Origin: CBDCDJ01 sp965215355 | Lineage (GTDB): Bacteria > Deinococcota > Deinococci > Deinococcales > Trueperaceae | Length of the DNA: 64,000 bases | Direction: 5' to 3' | NCBI GenBank assembly: GCA_965215355.1 | Contig: CBDCDJ010000007.1 | Coordinates: 2,170,001-2,234,000, forward strand | In this document: positions 16,646-24,969 of the stretch, piece after piece | How positions within the stretch are numbered: position 1 is the stretch's first letter | How the letters are laid out: each line of letters starts with the position of its first letter | The notes under the pieces: model-generated | Seen by the model: the letters and a program-made list of their open reading frames with translations, nothing else | Database searches by the model: none | Told to the model about the DNA's origin: nothing | Program-made: the position numbers and the translations under genes

Positions 16646-17668
16646 CTAGCGAAAAGGCGGGGCGTACATCAAACCGCCGTCGGTGTAGAGGGCGTTCAGG
16701 CCACGGCCCAGGTTGAAGGGCGTGTCGGGGCCTAAGTTGCGGTTGAAAATCTCGCCGTAGTTGCCGACTTGTTGAATGGCTTGTTTGATGCCGTCCGCGG
16801 GTAGGCCGATTTGCGTGATGATGTCGCCCTCGTTGTTGAGCATCCGCTGCAACTCGGGGTTCGGGGTTTCGGCCGCGACGCTCTCGACGTTTTCGGAAGT
16901 GACGCCGAACTCTTCGGCGGCGATGAGGCCGTAGACGACCCACTTCACCGCGTCGAACCACTTCGAGTCACCGTCGAGCACCGAGGGTGCCAGCGGCTCT
17001 TTGGAAATGGTCTGGTCGAGGACGGCGTGGGCGTCGGGCTCGCGCAGCCGCGTTTGCGAGGCGATGAGGCCCGAGCGGTCGGTCGTCCAGGCGTCACACG
17101 CGCCGTCGTCGTAGGCGGCGGTGAGTTGGTCGTTGTTTTCAAACACGACCGGCGTAAAGCTGATGCCGAGCGCGCCCAGCACGTCGGCCAAGTTGAGTTC
17201 GGTGGTGGTGCCCGACTGCACGCAGATGCGGCGGCCCTCGAGATCGTTCAAGGTCGTAATACCCGAGTCTTTACGGGCCATAAAACCCTGGCCGTCGTAA
17301 AAGTTCGTCGGCGCGAAGTTCAGGCTCGAGGCCGTGTCACGTGAAGAAGTCCAGGTGGTGTTGCGAATCAGCACGTCGACCTCACCGGTTTGCACGGCGG
17401 TAAAGCGCTCTTGCGCGGAAAGCCCACGGAACTCGACCGCGTTGGCGTCGCCCAGGACAGCGGCGGCGATGGCGCGGCAAAAGTCCACGTCGAAGCCGGT
17501 CCACTCGCCGTCCGCGCCGACGTTGCCGAAGCCGACCAAGCCGGTGCCGTTGACGCCGCAAACCAGGTTGCCGCGCTGTTTGATGGTGTCGAGCAGGCTC
17601 GTCTGGGCAAAGGCTGTGCCGAGAACGAAAAGGCTCAAAAGAGAGAGTAAAACGGAAAGTTTGCGCAT
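16646..17668 (-). CDS. aapJ: general amino-acid ABC transporter binding protein AapJ-type
   Basis: A 340-residue exported protein with a signal peptide (MRKLSVLLSLLSLFVLGTAF, cleavage after AFA). TIKQRGNLVCGVN, GFDVDFCRAIAAAVLGDANAVEF and WTSSRDTASSLNFAPTNFYDGQGFM are diagnostic for the AapJ/BztA group of family-3 solute-binding proteins that deliver polar L-amino acids. AGAGGT before ATG 17668 is the ribosome site. It is first in the aap operon, followed by a terminator and then a gap of about 300 bp before aapQ. Confidence 0.92.
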   Translation of the reverse strand: MRKLSVLLSLLSLFVLGTAFAQTSLLDTIKQRGNLVCGVNGTGLVGFGNVGADGEWTGFDVDFCRAIAAAVLGDANAVEFRGLSAQERFTAVQTGEVDVLIRNTTWTSSRDTASSLNFAPTNFYDGQGFMARKDSGITTLNDLEGRRICVQSGTTTELNLADVLGALGISFTPVVFENNDQLTAAYDDGACDAWTTDRSGLIASQTRLREPDAHAVLDQTISKEPLAPSVLDGDSKWFDAVKWVVYGLIAAEEFGVTSENVESVAAETPNPELQRMLNNEGDIITQIGLPADGIKQAIQQVGNYGEIFNRNLGPDTPFNLGRGLNALYTDGGLMYAPPFR

Positions 17669-17716
17669 GATACCTCTTTCTGTCGTGAAATTTTGGCTTT
17701 TTTTATGCCCAACGCC

Positions 17717-17746
17717 ATGCTAACCGTTTGCCACCCCGCTTGTAAA
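17717..17746 (-). promoter_or_regulatory. putative sigma-70 promoter of aapJ
   Basis: On the minus strand TTTACA (17746-17741) and TAGCAT (17722-17717) are separated by 18 bp, matching the -35 and -10 consensus at 5/6 and 4/6 positions. It would give a leader of about 40 bases before aapJ. Found by eye only. Confidence 0.45.
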
Positions 17747-17782
17747 GGGTAATCTCAAAATTTATGAAGTTTGGATGAGGTT

Positions 17783-18520
17783 TTATTTGTCCGGCAGGTT
17801 CAAAGCCGCCTCTTGAATAGCGCCGCGAATAGCGTTGCGCACGGCGACGTCGACAAAGGTCGTGCCACTGCGCCCGGCCCGAAGCGCCCGCAAGACGTTG
17901 CCGAGGTCGAAGCTCACGTTGGACTGCGACTGTTCGCTCGTCGAGGAGCCGATGGCGAGGATTTCCGCGGTGTCGGCGTCGACGACGCGGATGTCGACGG
18001 TGACGCGCACCGTCACGGTCTCGCTGCTGCCGCCGAACACGCCCAGCACCTTGCCCCCGCCGCCCGTCGTCGTGACGCCGAACTCCGACAAACTCCCCAA
18101 AATGACGAGTTCGGCCCCCGTGATGCGGCCCACCTCGGCGGCGGTCGCCGAGTCGACGCGGCCACTGACGGCCAAGTTCTGCTCACTGATGACTTTGCCC
18201 AATTCGGCGCGCTCGGTGATTCGGAACTGCTCGCTGCGAAACGCCTCGGTCACGAAGATATCGGCGACGCCCGAGCCGAGTTTTTTGTAGAAGTCGGGGC
18301 CCTCTCCGCTCAAGTCCGCCTCACCTATAGTTACGTCACCGGCGCGCACCTCGAAGTTGGGCACGGCGACGATCCAGCGCGCCTCTGGCGGCTTGGGTTG
18401 AAGGGTGAAGGCCACGTCCCCAGCAGCCATGTCCCCAGCCTTTGTCGGGCCGGTCGTGGCCGAGGGGGCGCAGGCCACCAGCGCGGCGAACATTGCAAAG
18501 ACAAACAGAAATCTCTTCAT
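17783..18520 (-). CDS. CsgG/curli-transport-like lipoprotein
   Basis: A 245-residue lipoprotein: signal MKRFLFVFAMFAALVAC, with Cys17 as the likely lipidated residue. The mature part begins with a polar linker, then RWIVAVPNFEV, DIFVTEAFRSEQFRITERAELGKVISEQNLAVSG, GAELVILGSLSEFG and VTVRVTVDIRVVDADTAEIL, which is the usual run of blocks in CsgG/HfaB-family proteins (secretion-pore or penicillin-binding-protein-activator LpoB-like folds). No curli subunit genes are adjacent, so a role in outer-membrane or cell-wall assembly is only a possibility. Single gene, followed by the second MITE-like element on the upstream side. Confidence 0.72.
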   Translation of the reverse strand: MKRFLFVFAMFAALVACAPSATTGPTKAGDMAAGDVAFTLQPKPPEARWIVAVPNFEVRAGDVTIGEADLSGEGPDFYKKLGSGVADIFVTEAFRSEQFRITERAELGKVISEQNLAVSGRVDSATAAEVGRITGAELVILGSLSEFGVTTTGGGGKVLGVFGGSSETVTVRVTVDIRVVDADTAEILAIGSSTSEQSQSNVSFDLGNVLRALRAGRSGTTFVDVAVRNAIRGAIQEAALNLPDK

Positions 18521-18590
18521 GCCCTGAGTTTAAAACGTTCCGGCAGCGGGACGAATGAAGTAAGCCATGTTGTCACCCAAAAGGTGTTCA

Positions 18591-18752
18591 CTAAGAACCT
18601 ATCCTAAAACCTCCTATCGTCCTTGGGTTTAAACCAAGATCAAGGGATAGAGGAGGCTGAAAGTACGCCCGGAACGCGCTTCACGACTGACCTTCGATAC
18701 GAAAAAGTTGGTTCTGAGACGGCTTTTCTAGTTTTAGGATAGAGTCTAAGAA
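18591..18752. mobile_element. second MITE-like element with CTATCCTAAAAC inverted ends
   Basis: Perfect 12-bp inverted repeats CTATCCTAAAAC (18599-18610) and GTTTTAGGATAG (18731-18742) bound a noncoding segment of about 145 bp with internal complementarity (CCTCCTATC near the left, GATAGAGGAGG in the middle). Direct repeats CTAAGAA at 18591-18597 and 18746-18752 look like a 7-bp target duplication. It lies between the CsgG-like gene and the end of the V-ATPase operon. Only one copy is in this window. Confidence 0.6.
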
Positions 18753-18756
18753 TAAA

Positions 18757-18783
18757 GAGTCCCCCTTCAACGGGGACTCTTTT
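18757..18783. terminator. terminator hairpin after the V-ATPase operon
   Basis: AGAGTCCCC and GGGGACTCT form a 9-bp stem with a CTTCAAC loop, followed on the plus strand by T5 and, on the minus strand, by TTTATT. It is about 50 bp after the stop of subunit D and is the likely end of the V-ATPase transcript; it could also stop plus-strand transcription. Confidence 0.75.
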
Positions 18784-18831
18784 TACAGTTTGCTGTGCAA
18801 CGACTTGTAACGACTTGTTTTGAGGCAGCTT

Positions 18832-19569
18832 TTAAGACAGTGCGGACGGTGCCGGGTCGGCCACGCGCTGCGCCATCGTCTGGTCAGGCAGGTTTTCCGG
18901 GTAACCCGCTTCGACTTTGGCCGCGTCGGACTTGGCCTTGTCCTCTTTTTCGCGCGCCTCGAGCTTCGCCTTGATGCGCTTCAAAACGGTCACTTCTTCC
19001 AACGCCCGCTGGTCGAGCACGCTGCGGATGTCTTTGATCTGCACGTTGATGCCGGGGATGACAAGTTGCTCTAGAGCGTTCACCCGGCGGTTCGTCTTCT
19101 TGATTTCCTCGCCGATGCGCCGCAACCGCGTTTCGGTCGCGGCCACTTTGATGAGCGCCTCGGTGAGCTGGCGAAACTGCGCGGCGGCGTCCAGGGTGCG
19201 CGCGCCCGCGCCGACGGGCGAGAAGGGCAAGTCGGTCGAGAAACTGGGCGGCTGCACCTGCGGCACCTTGACGCCGAACAGGTTTTCCACCTTAATTTCC
19301 AAGTCCAAACCCGACTGTTCGGCCAAGCTCAAGCTCTCGACCGCCTCGGGGCCGTCCCAAGCCTTTGCAAGAAAGAGGCTGAAGTAAGCTTCTTGACTGG
19401 TGCTCGAGAGGGCGCGCCGCGCCTCTAACGAAGACTTCACCAGGTCGAAAAACTCCGAGATGAGCGCGTCGCGCTTGCGTTTCAAGAGGTCGGCGCCGCG
19501 GATGGCGAGCCGCAACTGGTCGCGCCGCTGCAGCAGGTTCGACCGGGTTGGTGCGATTTGTTCGGCCAT
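18832..19569 (-). CDS. atpD: V/A-type ATP synthase subunit D (central stalk)
   Basis: A 245-residue mostly helical protein. The N-terminal PTRSNLLQRRDQLRLAIRGADLLKRKRDALISEF and the C-terminal TETRLRRIGEEIKKTNRRVNALEQLVIPGI with VLKRIKAKLE are diagnostic for V-type subunit D, whose two long helices form the rotor shaft. The tail after about residue 205 is a charged extension. It is the last gene of the operon, 71 bp downstream of subunit B, and a terminator follows. Confidence 0.94.
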   Translation of the reverse strand: MAEQIAPTRSNLLQRRDQLRLAIRGADLLKRKRDALISEFFDLVKSSLEARRALSSTSQEAYFSLFLAKAWDGPEAVESLSLAEQSGLDLEIKVENLFGVKVPQVQPPSFSTDLPFSPVGAGARTLDAAAQFRQLTEALIKVAATETRLRRIGEEIKKTNRRVNALEQLVIPGINVQIKDIRSVLDQRALEEVTVLKRIKAKLEAREKEDKAKSDAAKVEAGYPENLPDQTMAQRVADPAPSALS

Positions 19570-19640
19570 AGTGCTCCTTTTGAGAAAGGGAAAGTTATTA
19601 TTTGTCAGTCTTTAGACTAAAAACTAAAAACTTTACTTCC
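19570..19640 (-). repeat. spacer between atpB and atpD with short inverted repeat
   Basis: A 71-bp AT-rich spacer with tandem TTTTTAGT units and the inverted repeat AGTCT/AGACT around 19607-19618. It resembles the spacer on the other side of atpB in sharing AGTTTTTAGT. It could act as an RNA-processing or stability element; no function is demonstrated. Confidence 0.4.
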
Positions 19641-21059
19641 TCACATGCCCTTCCCAGCGCCCCACATCGCTTCCATTTTTGCGCCGTAGTAGTTGTCGAT
19701 TTGCTCGCGGCTCAGGCGGGTCAACTCGCTCTTCGGCAACACCGAAAGGACTTTCCAGGCGATGTTGATCGAGTCGTCGATGGCGCGGTCCTCGTTGCCC
19801 TGGTTGATAAACTCTTTCTCGAACTCGTCGGCGAACTTCAGGTACAGCTTGTCGGTCTCGGAGAGCGCGTCTTCCCCGGTGATCGCGACGAGTCGGCGCA
19901 GGTCGAGGCCGTTGGCGTAGGCCGCTTGCAGCTGGTCGGCCACGTTTTTGTGGTCTTTGCGCGTTTTGCCCTCGCCGATACCGTTGTTCATCAGTCGGCT
20001 TAAAGACGGGCCGGGGTTGATGGGCGGGTAGTAGCCCTGGTTGTGGAGGCTGCGCGCTAAGTAAATCTGCCCCTCGGTGATGTAGCCGGTGAGGTCGGGA
20101 ATCGGGTGGGTCACGTCGTCGTCCGGCATCGACAAAATCGGAATCTGCGTGACCGAGCCCGAAACGCCTTCGACCACACCCGCGCGCTCGTAAATCGAGG
20201 CGAGGTCCGTGTACATGTAACCGGGGTAGCCGCGGCGGCCGGGAATCTCTTCGCGAGCCCCGCCGATTTCGCGCAACGCCTCGCAGTAGTTGGTCATGTC
20301 GGTGAGGATGACGAGGACGTGGTAACCGTGCTCGAACGCCAGGTATTCGGCCGCCGTCAGCGCCATCCGCGGCGTGAGCAAGCGCTCGACCGCGGGGTCG
20401 TCGGCCTTGTTTAAAAACAAAACGCTTCTAGCCAGCGCGCCGGTGCGCTCGAACTCTTGCGTAAAAAAGGTCAGCTCGCGCTGCGTGACGCCCATCGCGC
20501 CGAAAACGACGGCGAATTCCGAGCCTTCGCCGAGCACTTTCGCCTGCCGCGCGATTTGCGCGGCGAGTTCGTTGGCGGGCAGACCCGAGCCCGAGAAAAT
20601 CGGCAGCTTTTGGCCGCGCACCAGGGTCATCAGCGTGTCCACCGTCGAGATGCCGGTCTGGATGAACTCTTCGGGTTTTTGCCGCGCCACCGGGTTGATG
20701 GGCGCGCCGCCGATGGGGATGCGCTTGTCGGCGACCACGTCGGGCAGGCCGTCGATGGGCGCGCCGATGCCGTTGAAGCGGCGGCCGATCATGTCCCGCG
20801 CCACACCCAACCGGGCGACGTTCTCGACGAGGCTCACTTTCGTGCTCGCTAAGTCGATGCCCGAGGTTTCCTCAAACACCTGGAGCACGGTAAACTCGTC
20901 GGTCACTTCGATGACCTGGCCGCCGCGCTCACGGCCCGAGTTGTCGGTGATGCGGACGATGGCGTTGTAAGCCAGGTCGGAGGCGTTTTGCAAAAACAGC
21001 AGCGGCCCCGAGACGTAACTGACCTCGCTGTATTCTTTTTTCAGCAGACTGGATGCCAT
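19641..21059 (-). CDS. atpB: V/A-type ATP synthase subunit B
   Basis: A 472-residue non-catalytic nucleotide-binding subunit of the V1 hexamer. LLKKEYSEVSYVSGPLLF at the start, GAPINPVARQKPEEFIQTGIS, SGSGLPANELAAQIARQA in place of a functional Walker A, and PGYMYTDLASIYERAG with GSVTQIPILSMPDDDVTHPIPDLTGYI are conserved signatures. It starts at ATG 21059 after an AAGGAGAGAC ribosome site. It assembles 3:3 with subunit A. The gaps before and after it contain hairpins. Confidence 0.96.
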   Translation of the reverse strand: MASSLLKKEYSEVSYVSGPLLFLQNASDLAYNAIVRITDNSGRERGGQVIEVTDEFTVLQVFEETSGIDLASTKVSLVENVARLGVARDMIGRRFNGIGAPIDGLPDVVADKRIPIGGAPINPVARQKPEEFIQTGISTVDTLMTLVRGQKLPIFSGSGLPANELAAQIARQAKVLGEGSEFAVVFGAMGVTQRELTFFTQEFERTGALARSVLFLNKADDPAVERLLTPRMALTAAEYLAFEHGYHVLVILTDMTNYCEALREIGGAREEIPGRRGYPGYMYTDLASIYERAGVVEGVSGSVTQIPILSMPDDDVTHPIPDLTGYITEGQIYLARSLHNQGYYPPINPGPSLSRLMNNGIGEGKTRKDHKNVADQLQAAYANGLDLRRLVAITGEDALSETDKLYLKFADEFEKEFINQGNEDRAIDDSINIAWKVLSVLPKSELTRLSREQIDNYYGAKMEAMWGAGKGM

Positions 21060-21093
21060 TGTCTCTCCTTGTAGGCGTTGGTTATCAGTTGTC

Positions 21094-21129
21094 AGTTTTT
21101 AGTCTAACAATGACGAGGAACTAAAAACT
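21094..21129 (-). repeat. hairpin between atpA and atpB
   Basis: A perfect 10-bp stem AGTTTTTAGT/ACTAAAAACT (21094-21103 and 21120-21129) with a 16-base loop in the 73-bp gap between the two large V1 subunits. AT-rich, not followed by a T tract, so not a classic terminator. It may set mRNA processing or stability. Confidence 0.55.
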
Positions 21130-21132
21130 CTC

Positions 21133-22872
21133 TCAAGCGGCGACCGCGAAAGCGTTCTCGAGTTCGCCCATCACGTTCTCTTTGTATGCGTCGAACTCGT
21201 CTTCGGGCGTGTAGCGGGCGCGGTTGATTTTTTCGGTCACTTCGTCTTGCAAAATGTCGTCGATGGTCGCGCCGCCGCGGAGCGCTTCTTGCGCTTGGTC
21301 GTAAAACTTCAGCATCATCTGGAGCATCCCGTAAGCCTTGGGCATCGAGCACGAGGCGTCGACCGGGTCGAAGCCGTTCTGCTGCAAAAAGTCCTGCCGC
21401 AGGATGCGGCCGATTTCGATAATCAAGCGTTCCTGGTCTTGCAGCGCGTCCGGGCCGACGAGCTGCACCACTTCTTGCAGTTCGTTTTCACGCTGGAGCA
21501 GCGTCACCGCGCGGTCGCGGAGCTGCGAAAAGTCCGGCGCGATGTTCTCGGCGTACCAGTCCTCCAGGATGCCTGTAAAGAGCGAATACGAGCGGTTCCA
21601 GTTGATGGCCGGGAAGTGCCGCCGCCGCGCCAATGAGGCGTCGAGCGCCCAGAAGCAGCCGGTAATGCGGAGCGTCGCCTGCGTGACCGGCTCCGAAAAG
21701 TCGCCCCCTGCAGGCGAAACCGCGCCGATAATCGAGACCGCACCCTGTTCGCCCGAAAGCGTCGTCACGCGGCCACCGCGCTCGTAAAAGGCGGCGAGAC
21801 GCGAGGCCAGGTAAGGCGGGTAACCCTCTTCGGCGGGCATCTCTTCCAAACGCGAGGCGATTTCGCGGAGCGCCTCGGCCCAGCGGCTCGTCGAGTCGGC
21901 CATGACCGACACGCGGTAGCCCTGGTCGCGGAAATACTCGGCCAGCGTGATGCCCGTGTAAATCGAAGCCTCACGCGCCGCCACCGGCATGTTCGAGGTG
22001 TTGGCGATTAAGACCGTGCGGTGCATGAGCGGGTTGCCGGTTTGCGGGTCTTCCAACTCGGGGAACTCGACCAGCACATCCGTCATCTCGTTGCCGCGCT
22101 CGCCGCAGCCCACGTAGACGACGATGTCGGCGTTGCCGTACTTGGCGACCGACTGCTGCGTGACGGTCTTGCCCGAGCCGAAGGGCCCCGGAATCGCCGC
22201 GGTGCCGCCCATCGTCAGGGGGAAAAGCACGTCCAAGATGCGCATCCCCGTCAAGAAGGGCGTGACCGGGTCGAGCTTGCGCTCGACGGGCCGCGCCTGG
22301 CGCACCGGCCAGGGGTGGTAAAGCTTGAGTTCGGTGCCGTCTTCCAGGGTAGCGATAACGTCGTCGAGCGTGTACTCGCCCGCGCCCTGAATCGTTTTGA
22401 TTTTGCCGGTCACGTCGGGCGGGACGAGAATCTTGTGGGTGAACGAAAATTCCGGCACGGTGCCCAGGATGCTGCCGCCCTTAACCTCGTCGCCGACTTT
22501 GAGGCTCGGCGTGAACGCCCACTTCGCTTCACGCGACAGCGAGTTCACCACGATGCCGCGCTCGATGTACGTACCCGACGCCTCTTTAATTTTGTCCAGG
22601 GGGCGCTGGATGCCGTCGAAAATGCCGTTCAACATGCCGGGGCCGAGTTCGACGGCCAAGGGCAGGCCGGTCGAAACCACGGGCTCGCCGATGGTGAGGC
22701 CGCCGGTATCTTCGTACACCTGCACGAAGGCTGTAGTGCCGTCCAAACGGATGATCTCGCCGACGAGCTGTTCCTTACCCACGCGCACGATGTCGTACAT
22801 GCGCGCGCCCATCATCCCTTGGGCGATGACCGCCGGGCCGGAGATGCGCTGGACTTTTCCTTCGATTGCCAT
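21133..22872 (-). CDS. atpA: V/A-type ATP synthase catalytic subunit A
   Basis: A 579-residue catalytic subunit. Walker A GPFGSGKT lies at 229-236; SRWAEALREIASRLEEMPAEEGYPPYLASRLAAFYERGG and SIIGAVSPAGGDFSEPVTQ are invariant family blocks, and the extra non-homologous region (about 110-200) distinguishes it from F-type beta. It starts at ATG 22872 behind an AAGGAGGAACA ribosome site. It hydrolyses or makes ATP at the A/B interface; in Thermus-type enzymes the physiological direction is usually synthesis. Confidence 0.97.
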   Translation of the reverse strand: MAIEGKVQRISGPAVIAQGMMGARMYDIVRVGKEQLVGEIIRLDGTTAFVQVYEDTGGLTIGEPVVSTGLPLAVELGPGMLNGIFDGIQRPLDKIKEASGTYIERGIVVNSLSREAKWAFTPSLKVGDEVKGGSILGTVPEFSFTHKILVPPDVTGKIKTIQGAGEYTLDDVIATLEDGTELKLYHPWPVRQARPVERKLDPVTPFLTGMRILDVLFPLTMGGTAAIPGPFGSGKTVTQQSVAKYGNADIVVYVGCGERGNEMTDVLVEFPELEDPQTGNPLMHRTVLIANTSNMPVAAREASIYTGITLAEYFRDQGYRVSVMADSTSRWAEALREIASRLEEMPAEEGYPPYLASRLAAFYERGGRVTTLSGEQGAVSIIGAVSPAGGDFSEPVTQATLRITGCFWALDASLARRRHFPAINWNRSYSLFTGILEDWYAENIAPDFSQLRDRAVTLLQRENELQEVVQLVGPDALQDQERLIIEIGRILRQDFLQQNGFDPVDASCSMPKAYGMLQMMLKFYDQAQEALRGGATIDDILQDEVTEKINRARYTPEDEFDAYKENVMGELENAFAVAA

Positions 22873-22884
22873 TGTTCCTCCTTT

Positions 22885-22951
22885 GGAGGAAAGTCGTTCG
22901 TTGTTCGTTTTTGGTTTTGGACCCGTTACGAACGACGAATCACGAACAACC
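22885..22951 (-). repeat. nested inverted repeats between atpF and atpA
   Basis: In the 96-bp gap GTTGTTCGT pairs with ACGAACAAC and an overlapping GTCGTTCGT block pairs with ACGAACGAC. The composition (repeats of GTTCGT) is like the pgm-glgC spacer near 29.5 kb. It sets the F and A genes apart while all genes upstream of F abut or overlap. Confidence 0.5.
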
Positions 22952-22968
22952 TTCCCATTGGCTCAATT

Positions 22969-23295
22969 CTAATCAATCTTGATGTCGAACCCAATGGCGC
23001 TGCGTACCAAGTCTTTCATGTACGCGGTCGCGTCGCCGCCCTCGCCGAAGGCCGAGCCTAGGCTCGGCATCGGCAAGATGACGGGGAGTTCGCGGCCGCG
23101 CATGGCCCTTGCGGTCGCGCGCACCGGGTCGGGGACGAGGTGTTCGTCCACCGCGACGAGGCCATACTGTTGGGACTCGATGATTTGCTCGAGTTCTTTC
23201 AAAGCGTCCTCTTCGGACGCCTCGCGCACCTCGACCCCGGCCAGCCGGAAGCCGGTGGCGGTTTCACCGTCGGTCAAAATCAGCATCTTAGGCAT
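22969..23295 (-). CDS. atpF: V/A-type ATP synthase subunit F (rotor-associated)
   Basis: A 108-residue protein with a Rossmann-like start MLILTDGETATGFRLAGVEV, the block GLVAVDEHLVPD, and RELPVILPMPSL, matching subunit F (also called G in some nomenclatures). It binds the D shaft and regulates catalysis. Its ATG (23295) overlaps the 3' end of subunit C by 8 bp. The C-terminus DLVRSAIGFDIKID matches the family end. Confidence 0.93.
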   Translation of the reverse strand: MPKMLILTDGETATGFRLAGVEVREASEEDALKELEQIIESQQYGLVAVDEHLVPDPVRATARAMRGRELPVILPMPSLGSAFGEGGDATAYMKDLVRSAIGFDIKID

Positions 23296-24301
23296 CGCCC
23301 AACTCCCTGGAGAGCGTGTCGCGCGGCACGCCGTAGTATTTGCCGCGCGCTAGCAAGCGCAACCGCGCCGCTTCCTCTTCTTTGAGGCGCAAGTAGTTCG
23401 CGACCACGCCGATGTCCAGCGGGTCGGCGGCGAGGCGCTTGGCGCTGTGGTTGACGTTCTCGCGAATCGTTTCCTCGGCCTCGCTCAGCGTGCTCGTGTC
23501 GGCGACGGGGGCGAAGCTCGAGCCGTTCAAAGCTTGCAGCGCGCCCGCCGAAGGGTCGCCCGCGACCGCGTCGAAGGTCGCGCGGTTCACTTCTTTGCCG
23601 CCGGGGATGAACAGCTCGTCCCGAGCCGTCTCCGTGCCGCGCAGTTTGAGCGCGGTGCGCAGGTTGGTCGCGTCCACCTCGCGCTGGACGTAGCGCACGA
23701 AGTCGCGCGGCGCGTTCACCCGGGCAAGCGTGTCGAAGACGAGTCGGTAGTAGGCGCGGTCCAAGGACAGCTCGAGCGTGTACAGGTCCCCGTCGGACTG
23801 GTAGGCGGCAGCCGCGCGGGAAAAAGCACTTTTCAGCGGCGTCGGCGTGGCGGCCAGCGCCTGCGCCGCGGCGGCCATGTCGGCGGCGCCCGCGACGGTT
23901 TCCAACACCGCGGGTTTGAGCGTGCCCGCCGGGAAGAAAACCTCTTGCACGTCCGCCACGTCCCGACCGGCGTGCTTGGCGCGGGCTACGGCCTTGATGT
24001 TGTAGAGGTCGTAGCGCAGCAGCAGCAGCGCGATGAGGTCGTGCGGCAGCCCGTCTGAAAAGTTGAGAATGCTCCTCGTCGTGTTGTAAAAATCCCTCGC
24101 CAGGGCCTTGTCGACGACCTTGAGGCCGCTGTAGCGCGCCTGCGCCTCTTCGATTTCGCGCAGGTAAGGCGTCTGTGACAGCGCGGCCAAAAACGCGCGG
24201 TAGTCGGTGGCCTCGAGCGCTTGTGTGTAAAACTCCGGCCCCAACAGCTTGGACTTGAGCCCGCGCACCCGAGCGTTGATGTAGCCGTAGTCCGACGACA
24301 C
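23288..24301 (-). CDS. atpC: V/A-type ATP synthase subunit C (Vo socket, AC39-like)
   Basis: A 337-residue all-helical protein. The start MSSDYGYINARVRGLKSKLL and the pattern TDYRAFLAALSQTPY, LLLRYDLYNIKAVARAKHAG and VVANYLRLKEEEAARLRLLARGKYYG define the vATP-synt_AC39 family. It forms the funnel linking the D/F shaft to the K ring. It starts at GTG 24301, 4 bp after the stop of subunit E, and overlaps subunit F at its end. Confidence 0.93.
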   Translation of the reverse strand: MSSDYGYINARVRGLKSKLLGPEFYTQALEATDYRAFLAALSQTPYLREIEEAQARYSGLKVVDKALARDFYNTTRSILNFSDGLPHDLIALLLLRYDLYNIKAVARAKHAGRDVADVQEVFFPAGTLKPAVLETVAGAADMAAAAQALAATPTPLKSAFSRAAAAYQSDGDLYTLELSLDRAYYRLVFDTLARVNAPRDFVRYVQREVDATNLRTALKLRGTETARDELFIPGGKEVNRATFDAVAGDPSAGALQALNGSSFAPVADTSTLSEAEETIRENVNHSAKRLAADPLDIGVVANYLRLKEEEAARLRLLARGKYYGVPRDTLSRELGDA

Positions 24302-24305
24302 GCGT

Positions 24306-24965
24306 CTAAACCTCGGCCGCTGAGTCGGTCGAGCCGCCGTGCGCGGGTTTCGACACGTTCGCAGACGTCTGCGAACGTGTCGAGCCGAACAGCGTCCGCG
24401 ACACGTCCGAGGCGAGTTCGTCCTGCACGGTTTCCAGGCGCTCGAACAGGGTGTTTTGAAGCGTCACGTTGCCGCGGACAGCGCGCACGCGCACGCCGCC
24501 CTCGACGTCCGGAGAGGTCTCGAGCTTGCCCGCTAAGCCTTGCGCCGCCACGGCCCGCTCGGCGACGTTTTTGTCGGCCGGGTTGACGACGACCGCCGCG
24601 ACCTGCGCCGCGCCGCCCAAACCCTCGACGGCTTCGCTGAGCAGCTTGCCCAGCACCTCGGCGTAAGCCGCTTTGTCTTCGGTGAGCTTGGCGAGCGAGG
24701 TTCGCGCCGCCGCGAACACCCGCTCGACCGCGTCGTGTTGGGCGCGCAGTTTTAGGGACGAGGCCTCGAGCTGCGCGCCGCTGCTGGAACGCACCAGGGC
24801 CGCGTCGTACTGCGTCTTGGCGCTGCGCTCCTGCTGCGCGACCAGCGCGTCGGCCTCGGCGCGCGCCTTAGCGACCAACTCCGAGGCGCGTGAACGCGCC
24901 TCGGAGAGAATGGCCTCTATCTCCGCGCCCGCTTCTTTCTCGAGCAGGGCCGCAAGGTTGGCCAT
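24306..24965 (-). CDS. atpE: V/A-type ATP synthase subunit E (peripheral stalk), palindrome in its 3' end
   Basis: A 219-residue protein with a long N-terminal helix (EKEAGAEIEAILSEARSRASELVAKARAEADAL) and a C-terminal VEGGVRVRAVRGNVTLQNTLFERLETVQDELASDVSRTLFG domain, as in peripheral-stalk subunit E. The usual end is at about SRTLFG; the last 26 residues (STRSQTSANV... DSAAEV) are not family sequence, and part is encoded by a perfect 32-bp palindrome (24351-24382). The palindrome seems to have extended or replaced the original terminus. E pairs with the H/G-type coiled coil encoded at the operon start. Confidence 0.92.
   Translation of the reverse strand: MANLAALLEKEAGAEIEAILSEARSRASELVAKARAEADALVAQQERSAKTQYDAALVRSSSGAQLEASSLKLRAQHDAVERVFAAARTSLAKLTEDKAAYAEVLGKLLSEAVEGLGGAAQVAAVVVNPADKNVAERAVAAQGLAGKLETSPDVEGGVRVRAVRGNVTLQNTLFERLETVQDELASDVSRTLFGSTRSQTSANVSKPAHGGSTDSAAEV
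24351..24382. repeat. 32-bp perfect palindrome inside atpE
   Basis: The arm CGACACGTTCGCAGAC is followed directly by its reverse complement GTCTGCGAACGTGTCG. It is read in frame as part of the C-terminal tail of subunit E (STRSQTSANVS). A palindrome of this length inside a coding region is unlikely to be chance and resembles palindromic repeat insertion at a gene end. Confidence 0.85.
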
Positions 24966-24969
24966 AAAC

